Positions 50,117 through 61,675 of a DNA stretch of 64,000 nt are shown piece by piece. Positions within the stretch are counted from its first letter, which is position 1. Each line of letters starts with the position of its first letter. The translations under genes and the position numbers were made by a program. The DNA lies in assembly GCF_021155775.2 (NCBI RefSeq), contig NC_060237.1, positions 14,220,970 to 14,284,969 on the forward strand, written 5' to 3'. A model generated the notes under the pieces. The model ran no database searches. It had not been told where the DNA came from and saw only the letters and a list, made by a program, of their open reading frames with translations. This DNA is from Neodiprion pinetum. Lineage: Eukaryota; Arthropoda; Insecta; Hymenoptera; Diprionidae.

Positions 50117-50118
<2 letters not shown>
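49686..50118. mobile_element. Probable solo LTR of an unassigned family
   Basis: A 433 bp island of normal base composition inside a (TA)n run. It begins TGTAAGTTTGTGGCC and ends CTTATAACTTAA, so TAAGTT and AACTTA are inverted ends. A TATA-like stretch (AATATATTGTAAATTATA) and a GC-rich 5' part fit an LTR. No matching internal region is present in the window. The orientation is uncertain. Confidence 0.45.
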
Positions 50119-50175
<57 letters not shown>

Positions 50176-50614
50176 TTATACTTATATAAAAGATTATTAT
50201 CATAAAATAAAAATGGAGGTAATTGGGTTGAATAATTCAATAGAACAAAAAATGATTTACTTGAATAAATTATTTTTCTTAAATTAAAAAATTGATGATT
50301 TTTAAAAATAAAAATATTGAATTAAATAAATAATAATTCATTTATCTGTATGTTGTCTTCAAATTTCATAATAACTTTTAATCCATTGTATAAATGTTCC
50401 AAATTACAATTCATAAAGTAAATTGAATAGCATTTTTCCAATAAATAGAATTTTTATTCCAATTAATATGTGAGCAGATAATTAAAAAATATTTAGGATT
50501 TTTCTTATAATTACACATGATTTTGGAAAATTTAAATAATGTAAAAAAAATTTTTGGTCAAAAAGTTCTCTTTTTTTAAAAGAAAATCAAAAATTATAAA
50601 CCATATATGAATAT
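50119..50614. repeat. AT-rich satellite, one long monomer
   Basis: (TA)n at 50119-50170, then one monomer to 50614, where the next fold-back element begins after a TA. Confidence 0.85.
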
Positions 50615-53115
50615 ACAGGGTGTCCCTAAATTGAGGGACACGGACCAGCGAGCGTGATACCTGACTGAAATGCAACCGAGAATTTCTTTACCGGAAGCTC
50701 GTCCGACGCATAGTTTTTGAATTATAAACGATAGCGTTAGGCCAATCAGAGTGCACCATTTCATCTGGATTTGCCGCCACGGAAATTGCTGTTTTGTTCG
50801 TCTGGGTGAATTATTATTATTCGGTTACAAATTAAATATCGGCACCTCCCCTCACTCGCTGTTGTACCCCTTCTCGAGCGCTGACCTCGGTATTGTTGCC
50901 GCGGCACACGCTGCCGGCCGCACACCCACGGACGCACACTCGTGTGTGTGAAAATAAGCGAATGCCCAGCTACACAATACTACGAAACACACATCTACGA
51001 GTGAAAATAAAAATAAATCTCCAAATAAATCAGCGGATTTAAGATTTAATGTTATAAAACACTTCCAATCATCGATGTATGCATAAAACTAGAGATTTTA
51101 GATGATTGATATGCCGTTAGGGTTCATAATTAGTCATTCAATCAATCTGAATTATGCTTTCCGAACATTTTTTGTGTCTTTGCAACATAACTTTTCCACT
51201 AGTTTGAAATTCATCATTGACATCCGATTTTTCAATAATGCGAGGGAACAACAACTCGCTGAAATGACGTGTCAATAGGTTTGTAAATCACTTACGATTC
51301 ACCTGAGTTAACACAAAATAACTGAATAAATGAGAATTCACTGACTCACTAAAAATGATAACTGAAATCTGGAGAATTATTTGAGATTTAACTGAATTAG
51401 GAAGAGTTGTAATAAGTCAAGTTACTTTGAATAACTTTAGATTCGTGCCAAAATTTTATGTTTAGAGAGAAAAATAATTAAATTCAAATAAAAAAGTAAT
51501 TTTAAATCAAGAAGAAGGAAATTCCCAAATACCTGAATTCAAATGAAGCAATTTCAATTTAATAAATCTATCTGAATTTGAAGAAAAATAATTATTATTA
51601 TTTGGAATAGAAAAATGAAGTCGAACTACATGAATAAATTCAATCAATTCAACTCAAAAAAATATGGTTTCATTCAAATTCCCAGTTATTTCCTCGTCGA
51701 TTCAATGTGGGTCTGGAGTGGCAAGTAACGTTGAAATTGTTGAGATCAATGCTAGTGATGGACACTTATCTGAGAATAATCGATGTATCGATTAATCGAT
51801 TTCAACAAAGTGATCGGACATGGCTCGATGAAATTGGTAAAAATTAATCAATTTGGTAAATTTCTGCGTGTAGTCTTAATATCAGAAGAGATATTTCGAT
51901 AATTCATAGTCTTATTCAAAATATTTTTGAGTTTGACAAATTTTGAGTAATTGTTACTTAAATCACATACATCGATACTGTATTGCATCGTTCGTGTTAG
52001 TAAACAAGCGGCTCCAGACCCACATTGAATCGACGAGGAAATAACTGGGAATTTGAATGACACCATATTTTTTTGAGTTGAATTAATTGAATTTATTCAT
52101 GTAGTTCGACTTCATTTTTCTATTCCAAATAATAATAATTATTTTTCTTCAAATTCAGATAGATTTATTAAATTGAAATTGCTTCATTTGAATTCAGGTA
52201 TTTGGGAATTTCCTTCTTCTTGATTTAAAATTACTTTTTTATTTGAATTTAATTATTTTTCTCTCTAAACATAAAATTTTGGCACGAATCTAAAGTTATT
52301 CAAAGTAACTTGACTTATTACAACTCTTCCTAATTCAGTTAAATCTCAAATAATTCTCCAGATTTCAGTTATCATTTTTAGTGAGTCAGTGAATTCTCAT
52401 TTATTCAGTTATTTTGTGTTAACTCAGGTGAATCGTAAGTGATTTACAAACCTATTGACACGTCATTTCAGCGAGTTGTTGTTCCCTCGCATTATTGAAA
52501 AATCGGATGTCAATGATGAATTTCAAACTAGTGGAAAAGTTATGTTGCAAAGACACAAAAAATGTTCGGAAAGCATAATTCAGATTGATTGAATGACTAA
52601 TTATGAACCCTAACGGCATATCAATCATCTAAAATCTCTAGTTTTATGCATACATCGATGATTGGAAGTGTTTTATAACATTAAATCTTAAATCCGCTGA
52701 TTTATTTGGAGATTTATTTTTATTTTCACTCGTAGATGTGTGTTTCGTAGTATTGTGTAGCTGGGCATTCGCTTATTTTCACACACACGAGTGTGCGTCC
52801 GTGGGTGTGCGGCCGGCAGCGTGTGCCGCGGCAACAATACCGAGGTCAGCGCTCGAGAAGGGGTACAACAGCGAGTGAGGGGAGGTGCCGATATTTAATT
52901 TGTAACCGAATAATAATAATTCACCCAGACGAACAAAACAGCAATTTCCGTGGCGGCAAATCCAGATGAAATGGTGCACTCTGATTGGCCTAACGCTATC
53001 GTTTATAATTCAAAAACTATGCGTCGGACGAGCTTCCGGTAAAGAAATTCTCGGTTGCATTTCAGTCAGGTATCACGCTCGCTGGTCCGTGTCCCTCAAT
53101 TTAGGGACACCCTGT
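50615..53115. mobile_element. 2.5 kb fold-back MITE with ACAGGGTGTCCCTAAATTG ends
   Basis: Coordinates sum to 103730 across the element. Arms are 50615-51719 and 52012-53115, nearly identical, with a spacer of about 290 bp (51720-52011). TA flanks both ends. The left part of the spacer (51720-51892) matches 6699-6874 of the giant element, but here it is single and not mirrored. No coding capacity. This is a free-standing relative of the shell at 5596-10347. Confidence 0.88.
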
Positions 53116-53154
53116 ATACATGTATATATATATATTTATAGATATATATATATA
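53116..53154. repeat. (TA)n run between two elements
   Basis: About 39 bases of AT repeat with a few interruptions between the 2.5 kb fold-back and copy B of the giant element. Confidence 0.9.
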
Positions 53155-55597
53155 CAGGGTGACCACGATAAGGTGGCCACCCCCCTCCAAAATCTAGCCG
53201 TGTGATAATTTGAGAAATTTTTTGCATGATTTTTAAAGGATTTGCGACGATCTCTCCGATAGTGAAGTCAAAATTTTTTCAGAAACAACCGTTTTTGCGC
53301 GCGAAAAAAAAATTTTCGATTTCGAGACCAAAAATAGGGTTCAATTTTTTTTTCTGAAAATACGCAAAACCCTGAGCGCGGATATCAAAAATTTTCCTGG
53401 ATTCGTCAAACCAATCACCCAGAAATGAATCTCAAAATTCGAACTTTTTGTCGAAAATTCGGTACTAACTGGCGGAACAGGTGGAATTGAAATATCTGGC
53501 AAAATCGACCAGCGCCAACTTCACCCGAGTCCAGGTAGCGGTATACGATATGTCATTGACGATTCTGCGCGATGAGTTTCGTTGGACTGACTTTCTCTGT
53601 TTGCAGCTAGGCGAGCAGCAAGATTAGTAGTTTGAAAATATCTGCATTGAGAGAAGCGTGACAAAAACGTCCGCATTTAAAATTATCAATGATAATTACA
53701 CGAAAGCAGCATAACGGGAGGTTAACAAGCATTTTGTTATCATCGGTTGCCAGTGACAACCGTTGTAGCACGGAGGTTAGCGAACGCTCGCGCGTGGCCG
53801 ATCCGGCCGATCAAGATCCCGCTATTACCGTTTGCCGACGCGGCGACGTCGAGATGATGTAGCGCAAAAATTGAAATTCTTTCGAAAATGATCATCGAAT
53901 CATCCCGATTCCGTCAAAGTGCAGCATTATTGACAAAGGCTTATCACTCTTATTTTACACAAAAATGATTTGAAGAAACGAACAGAATCCACCCGAATTT
54001 TTACAGTGTATTGCTTGTTCGTCGCAAAATTCTAGGTCAGTTTATTTATATTCTGGAGAACGATGCGCGAAAATTGGTTAATTCTGACACCGTGTATTTA
54101 CTTTCGTACGTCGAATATTTCCGCGGCAACAAAGCACATGGGTGGCCGACTTTTCTGTGATTCTAGTAGTAACAATGAGCGCAATATTGCCACGACCCAG
54201 CGTTATTTTCACGCAATGATCAAACCGGGGACAGTAAACCACGGTTCGAAATTATTTTCGATGAAAATATGCCGTTGCATTCTGGAATTTCGTTAATTGT
54301 CCGACAAATTGATACGTAATGCGTAAGAACGAAATGACTCGCATTTGTTTAGAACGAAACCCTTCCATTGCTCTTTACTTCAATACGAAAATCGTACTAT
54401 TCTTATCCAGATGACATAAGTATGTACGAAGCACGACAGGCTGAGGTATCGTTAAAGTACGGCGAAAGTATGGCCGATGTTATGACAGAAGTAGAAGCAT
54501 GAAGGAATAATCGTCAGGTTATGATTCATCTACCTTTTACCTGTGATTTTTCCATTTCGTGGGCGACAAAGACAGTATTTTTTCGTAAATGCGATCGCTA
54601 CGCTTCACTTTCCATTTCAATTCAATGACAGTTCGTCAATGACAATAATTAGCAAACTAATATTGAGTTTGTAAACCGATGCAGAGATTTGATACTTAAT
54701 TCTATACAATTCCTTACAGATATGGTAATACAAATGTTTGATTGGTTTTTACATGTGCAATGAAATATTTTGTTTCATTCAAAACATGTACAATGCGTAA
54801 ATTCGGGAATCCGTTATTTTTTCGGATCGCGCATAGTATTGCACAACAGAATTATGCACCTTCGATACTCCTCTTATGTTAATCCGTCCTCCTCGCTGAA
54901 AATTTTTTCAACGAATGCTGAAATTTACAGGGACGCGGGCATAATATTTGCAATGTTGCCCGCTACATTTCATACATTGAATAATGCGTAATTACTTTTC
55001 ACTGCGTAATAAATATTCTCCGGCATTGCTTCGTGTTTGCCTTTCCCGGTTGGACTCATCTCTGTCAAACTATCGTTGTCTAAGATAATTTTGAAGAGTG
55101 CTCGGTTCGTTTCTTTCCGACTCTTGTACATAATCTCTGTGACGGCGGCCATTTGCACATTGTCAACCCACACGTCGTACCCTATGCTTAACCGTACTTG
55201 ATGACAATTTAAAAATGATAATTATCTTATCAAAATTAGTGACCATTTAGTGTAAAAGTATTACCAACAGATCGTTTTCCGCTACTCGGTGCTGTTACTT
55301 TCAGGACAATTTGAAAAGTGTTCCATGAATTCGTTTGATTAACGCATTTATTCGTTTCTTTGTTTTAATTGCGACTGTAGTCGCAGTTTCATAATGTAGC
55401 TACACAACATTTTGTTGGAGACATTGAATTGATGCATTATTTACTGAAAATTTAATGCATTATGAAACGGACGCAGCATTATTGTAAATGGTGTATTTTT
55501 TCACAGATCACGAGTGCACCACCTCGACATACAAGTTTGAATTTCTGAATCGACGTGATCTGAGATACTGTATTCGTGCGTGTACATATAATTATTT
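53155..55597. other. Outer low-copy segment of copy B
   Basis: Inverted copy of 17426-19869, coordinates summing to 73024 with very few changes. It contains the matching BEN-like frame at 54970-55173 and the terminal motif at 53155. Confidence 0.6.
54970..55173 (-). CDS. Possible BEN-domain exon, copy B
   Basis: Identical translation to 17851-18054 in inverted position. The same reservations apply. Confidence 0.3.
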   Translation of the reverse strand: MWVDNVQMAAVTEIMYKSRKETNRALFKIILDNDSLTEMSPTGKGKHEAMPENIYYAVKSNYALFNV

Positions 55598-55953
55598 TTA
55601 ATTAATTAATTTATTTATTTATTTATTTATTCATTCATTCATTCATTGATTTAATTATTCATTGATTCATTCATTCATTCATTGATTTAATTATTCATTG
55701 ATTCATTCATTTATTTATTCATTGATTCATTCATTGATTCATTCATTGATTCATTCATTGATTCATTCATTTATTTATTCATTCATTTACTTATTCATAT
55801 ATTTTTTTTTTTTTTTTTTTTTTCTTTGCGTATGGCCAAATCGGTGGGGAAATCCTTTATGGACCGCCCTAGGTAGGGTACCGTCACTCCCAGGAGTGTG
55901 GGACTCGCCTTACAGAATACCCACTAAAACCACCACCAAAAACCGTTCCTTGC
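55598..55953 (-). mobile_element. Same non-LTR tail in copy B
   Basis: Inverted copy of 17115-17425. The tetranucleotide tract and the T-run at about 55802-55823 are longer, giving 44 extra bases against arm 2, as expected of a slippage-prone repeat. Confidence 0.5.
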
Positions 55954-57230
55954 TGTCGTCCACACCCCACGGAACTGTCGTCGTACCTGTTTTTGAGAAT
56001 CAAATATCACGATTAGAACAATACGAGGCAAATATTTTGATAAAATTAAATCTAACAAACGGATGTGAACTAGACTTTTCACCATTTTCGTGACACCATT
56101 CTCGCGTTACAGAAACGCTGAAACTCAGGTTTATTTGCAATAAGATTCATTAGAGTTCAGTAGTATTCAATACGAGCCTGTAGTAAAAAAAACTTGTCTT
56201 GTATTTCATTTCTGGTCTCGTTCTGTGTTATCGTCCGCCAAAAGCCATTCCTAGCTGTCGTCCACACCACACGGAATTGTCGTCGCATCTGTTTTTGAGA
56301 ATCAAATATGAGGATTAGAAAAATACGAGGCACATATTTTGATAAAATTAGATTTGACATTTTTGAAACTACAGATGCAGTTTAACGTGCATCAAAAACA
56401 AGCGAATGTACACTCGACTTTTTACGATTTTCGTGACACTATTCTCGCGTTACAGAAACGCTGAAGCTCAAATTTCTTCGCAATAAGAATCAATCATTAG
56501 AGTTTTGTAGTGTTTAATACGAGCGTTTAATGGAAAGAAACTTGTCTTGCATTTCATTTCTCGTCTCGTTCTGTGTTATCGTCCGCCAAAAGCCATTCCT
56601 AGCTGTCGTCCACACCACACGGAACTGTCGTCGCATCTGTTTTTGAGAATCAAATATGAGGATTAGAAAAATACGAGGCACATATTTTGATAAAATTAGA
56701 TTTGACATTTCTGAAACTACAGATGCAGTTTAACGTGCATCAAAAACAAACGAATGTGCACTCGACTTTTTACGATTTTCGTGACACCATTCTCGCATTA
56801 CAGAAACGCTGAAGCTCAAATTTCTTCGCAATAAGAATCAATCATTACAGTTTTGTAGTGTTTAATACGAGCGTTTAATAAAAAGAAACTTGTCTTGCGT
56901 TTCACGTCTGATTTTGCCAGCTCTTCGTGTCCGCCGACAGCCGTACCTTGCTTATCCTCGAGATCCCACGGGACTATCGTCTAACCTATTTTCAACATTA
57001 AACAGCACAATAAGAAAAATACGAGGTGCCTTTTTGATGATAACGATTCCTATGTTATTCAAACATCATATACAGTTTTGTATGCGGTAGAAAACAAAGA
57101 GAGTTTTGACGTCCCACCACTTCTGTTATACTATTTTCACACATCTGAGGATTTTTTTTTCAACCCTCTAAATAACAATAATAATAATTCATGACAGTTT
57201 CGCGTTGTCAATCATTGAAGATTTGTAAAA
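55930..57230 (-). repeat. 348 bp tandem array, copy B, two full monomers
   Basis: Full monomers have frames starting at 56360 and 56708, flanked by the same diverged monomers as in arm 2. The distance to arm 2 landmarks changes by 1044 bases across the array, exactly three monomers. Confidence 0.88.
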
Positions 57231-57248
57231 AGAATCATATCTCACATT

Positions 57249-60200
57249 TCATTCCTGGTTCCGTTGCCTGAGGAGATGCTCGATGTGCCCTCCGTTCTGC
57301 TGGACAGTGAGTGCGAGCCGTTTCCGGATAGACCCTCGCACCCGTTGCATCTCCCTAACAGGAATAGCGGCACACGCTTCGGCGATGCGGTGGCGCATGT
57401 CGTGTTTTGTTGTGGGGGCCCGTTCGTAGACGATTTCCTTGACTCTACTCCAGAACCAGAAATCACAGACGGTGAGATCTGGTGAGCGCGCTGGCCACCT
57501 AACCGGACCTCTCGTACCGATCCAGCGCTCCGGGAACATGGCGTCCAGGATTGCCTTGTTCGCGTTACTGTTGTGGGCAGGGGCCCCGTCCTGCTGCCAC
57601 CAAACCTGGTCCATACGGATGGGGTTTCCGTCCATCAGGCGGGGGAGTTCCTCGGTGAGTACGGTCGTGTACTTGGCTGACGTGAGATTTCCGTCGAGGA
57701 AAATGGGCCCGAGGATCCTGTCCTGTAATACTCCAACCCAGACGTGGAGCTTCCAACGGTGCTGGTTGTCCTGTTCGACGATCCAGTGTGGGTTTTCCGG
57801 AGCCCACCAACGACAGTTCTGCTTGTTGACGAGTTCGAGGTTCGTGAACAGCGCTTCGTCCGTGAAGCACACGTTCCTGAAGAAATCGGGATCCTCCTGC
57901 AGACGCTCCAGTCCCCAGCGACAGTACGTCAGTCTTCGTTCGGCATCACCTGGGCACAGCTTTTGCACCGGCTGGTACTTGAACGGACGGTTCAGCTCGC
58001 GTGCGATTTTTCTCACAGATTCTCGAGGAACCTCTGTAGGGAATTAATTACTCCTTTTAGAAAGCACGAAGAGACAATTATCGCATTGACCCCTAAATAT
58101 ACGTTGAATTTGTGTCCAGGATTGTCTCGTCTCTAATAAATCTCACCCAACAGAACGAGGTATGACTTGGTAATAAAATTTCGCATCAAACCGACGGGGA
58201 AATATCTCGCCGAACTGACGAGTCAATGGATTTTCGGCTTAATTACAATTCACCTGGATGAATGTAGAATAACTTGATTAATGAGAATTAACTGAATCAC
58301 TAAATATAACTGAAATGTTTAGAATTAACTGAGACACAACTGAATTACGGAAAATTAAATCAAGTATATGGGCTATTCCGCGTCAACCGGATCAGTCATC
58401 TCTCAGATATTTTTTTAATTCGGCATGTGGATTGTGTGGGAGAAGTTAGATTCTTGTGCAAAAGCGCGAATCTCATAATGCAAAATTCGATTTTTTATTA
58501 ACAATAACAAATTAGACTCCCATTTTTTTCAAAAATTCATAACCTTGGCAAAGAATTAGATACAATATATTTTTTTTTCAAATTACGCGGAAAGCTCCAT
58601 AGAATTTGAAAAAAATACGAAACGGTGAAAAAAAGTTGTTATCAATTGTTTATTTAACAATTAATTTTTCAAAGATTTTTAAAACAGTGACTGACACGAT
58701 CAAAAAATTTTTTTTAAATTCCGACATGTTCCTTGAACTGTACTACAACCTGTGAATTAATTCCAGAGAGGTGTTTTTTTTCGTTTTCGAGTTAAAAATC
58801 ATTAAAGGTGTCGATGCGCATGAAATTGCGGCGCGCCGAGTCTCTACGTAATGGCGGGCGGCCGGGTGCCGTCCACCGCTACACCGCGGTGGCGTCGCAG
58901 GGTTATTTCAGTCATTTTCACGATGTAGGACACGATTGGAGAATCTGAAAAAAATACTGTACCTTCACAAGGCCTGCTCAAAGCGATAAGTGAAGTTTCA
59001 AGAATGTGTTTTCATTTTAAAATAAGTAGCAAGTTATGTAATTATTATCATTTATGTGCCCTTTCATGGTGTGTAACCGTTATTTTGAATCTCTGTAATA
59101 AAAAAACGGTGAAAAACACATTCCTGAAACTTCACTTATCGCTTTGAGCAGGCCTTGTGAAGCTACAGTATTTTTTTCAGATTCTGCAATCATGTCCTAC
59201 ATTGTGAAAATGACTCTAAAATAACGCTACGAGGCCACCGCGGGGTAGCGGTGGACGGCAACCGGCCGCCCGCCAATACGTAGAGACTCGGCGCGCCGCA
59301 ATTTCATGCGCATCGACACCTTTAATGATTTTTTACTCGAAAACGAAGAAAAACACCCCTCTGGAATTAATTCACAGGTTGTAGTACAGTTCAAGGAACA
59401 TGTCAGAATTATAAAAAAATTTTTTGATCGTGTCAGTCACTGTTTTAAAAATCTTTGAAAAATTAATTGTCAAATAAACAATTGATAACAACTTTTTTTT
59501 ACCGTTTCGTATTTTTTTTTAAATTCTATGGAGCTTTCCGCGTAATTTGAAAAAAAAATATATTGTATCTAATTTTGTGCCAAAGTTATGAATTTTTGAA
59601 AAAAATGGGAGTCTAATTTGGTATTGTTAATAAAAAATCGAATTTTGCATTATGAGATTCGCGCTTTGGCACAAAAATCTAAATCCTCCCACATAATCCA
59701 CATGTCAAATTAAAAAATATCTCAGACATGAGTGATTCGGTTGACGCGGAATAGCCCATATTCAAATAACTTTGGGTTCATGCCAGAATTATATGTTTAC
59801 AGAGAGTAAAAATTAAATAAAAATGTGAAATGAAGTAGAGCTAAGAAAAATAATTTGAATTAATTGGAAATGCGATAGAACGAATTCAAAACTTTTCAAC
59901 CTCACTTGAATTAGCGTGAATTATCAAGAATTGAAATTTATGAATTGAAACGAATCAAGTTGAATCATATGAATCTACCTCACTTAAAAGAATCGATTTC
60001 AAATAAGAAAATTAAGTTAAATTACATTAATTTATTCAGATTAATTCAACTCAAACAATTACCGTGTTACTCAAATCTCGAATTATTTCCCCCTCGCATG
60101 AAACGAACAGTTCAGGTTGCCCGCGCACCATTGATTTTAATGCGAATAACTAAAATACGGTTAATTCTGGTCAGTTGGAAATTTCTGGAAACGCCGGAAG

Positions 60201-61006
60201 CAATATTTAAAAAATCATCTAATCACGGGGTCGATCTGAAATTGATGAAAACACGAAATTGAATTTTTTAGCGTTCTCACAGATCCTGGAAAAGGTTTGG
60301 ATATTCTTCACCCCGAAGCGGATACACGGAAAAATGTTGCACGGCAATTGGTAGTTTTATAGACACTATTGCGTCAAAAAAATTCAAGAAAACCAATAAT
60401 AGAGAGTGTTGAAATTAGCGAATTTGGCACGGAATGCCCCATACGTACATCTGAGAATAAATTAAATTGAGAAAAAATATAACGAAGAGAAAATGAACGT
60501 ACGCAGTGTCCTCGCGAGGCGTCTGAGGCTCTGTCTTCCGTTTTCCTGGACGGCGTGTTCCACCGCTGCTCGGACTGGGCCATCCCGCACCGGCTTGATG
60601 CGCTGCTCTCGTGCCCGCTTCAGCACGCCGTGCTCCTGCTCCGTTGCCGCCAGCCTAGAGATGAAGTTTCGCATACTCGAATCATACATTGTTGCAAAGT
60701 TTCACAAGCATCGGCTTCTTGCAGGAAAAAAATCGACGTAGCCGACAGTTATGTCGCATAAATGTTTAAAATATATTATTCAGGGCAATGCGCGCAAGCT
60801 GCATAGAGTTCTAGTGCAAATTAACACGATTATGCAATTCTGAAAATTATTTCATTGCGAACATCGTACCTTCGAAAAGACTGCCTCGACGGTGGCTGCC
60901 CGTCCTCCGGGAATCGCTCTCGGTACATCCTCGCCGATCCTGTAAAGTTGTTCCCGGTCTCCGCCAGTATCCGATGCATCCTGGTCGTCCGCACGTCCCT
61001 GTCCAT
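57249..61006 (-). CDS. Tc1/mariner-superfamily transposase, three exons, copy B
   Basis: Offset by 56080 from the arm 1 gene. Predicted exons are 61006-60870, 60654-60503 and 58033-57249. All catalytic motifs and both splice junctions are kept. The one amino-acid change noticed in exon 3 is tryptophan to arginine near residue 327, after the catalytic core. An undamaged frame in a copy that has diverged in flanking DNA suggests recent activity or recent duplication. Intron 2 holds the same MITE at 58369-59758. Confidence 0.8.
58369..59758. mobile_element. Palindromic MITE in transposase intron 2, copy B
   Basis: Same insertion site and ends as in copy A, at offset 56080, with a few substitutions, for example near 58459 and 59038. 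The shared site shows that the insertion is older than the split of copies A and B. Confidence 0.8.
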
Positions 61007-61190
61007 CTTAATCTCTAATTTTCTAGTACAATTATTCTAACAATACAGCTACAGTAAATCAACGTTGGTAAGATTATTGGTAAAATAAAAATATTCTTTA
61101 ACAGCTAACTACGCTACAGTTAAACGTGTAAAATTAACAATTATCACAACACTTCACGGTAACTTAACGATTATAAACGTAATGAGAATA

Positions 61191-61674
61191 TTTAAACGAT
61201 TGAAACTACGGGTAATGCAACGAATAAACGTAGCGATAATCTCGATTTTTTTTAAGTTTTGGTTGAAACTCGGATATTGGCTGGTGACGCTTCGAGCGAA
61301 TCTTAGCGTCCGTTTGCTGAAATTAGCTCGAAACAATGCCAGATCTTCGATTGTCATTTACTACGCCTGACGCGCCGAGCTGCGTCTGTTGGTTATTTCA
61401 CGAACTGTCGGACGGCAGCGTGTAATAACAAATGAATACATTCGGGATCGTACGATATCCTAATTATTGTAACCAACGGACGCAGCTCGACGCGTCAGGC
61501 GTATTAAATGACAATCGAAGATCTGGCATTGTTTCGCGCTAATTTCAGCAAACAGACGCTAAGATTCGCTCGAAGCATCACCAACCGAAATCATAGTTTT
61601 ACCCAAAACTTTCACAAAATCAAGATTATTGCCACGTTCATTCGTAGCATTACACGTATTTTTAATCGTTTAAA
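61191..61674. repeat. 484 bp inverted repeat, copy B
   Basis: Copy at offset 56080 with a few substitutions, for example lysine-glutamine to lysine-arginine in the left reading frame near 61310. Confidence 0.75.
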
Positions 61675-61675
61675 T

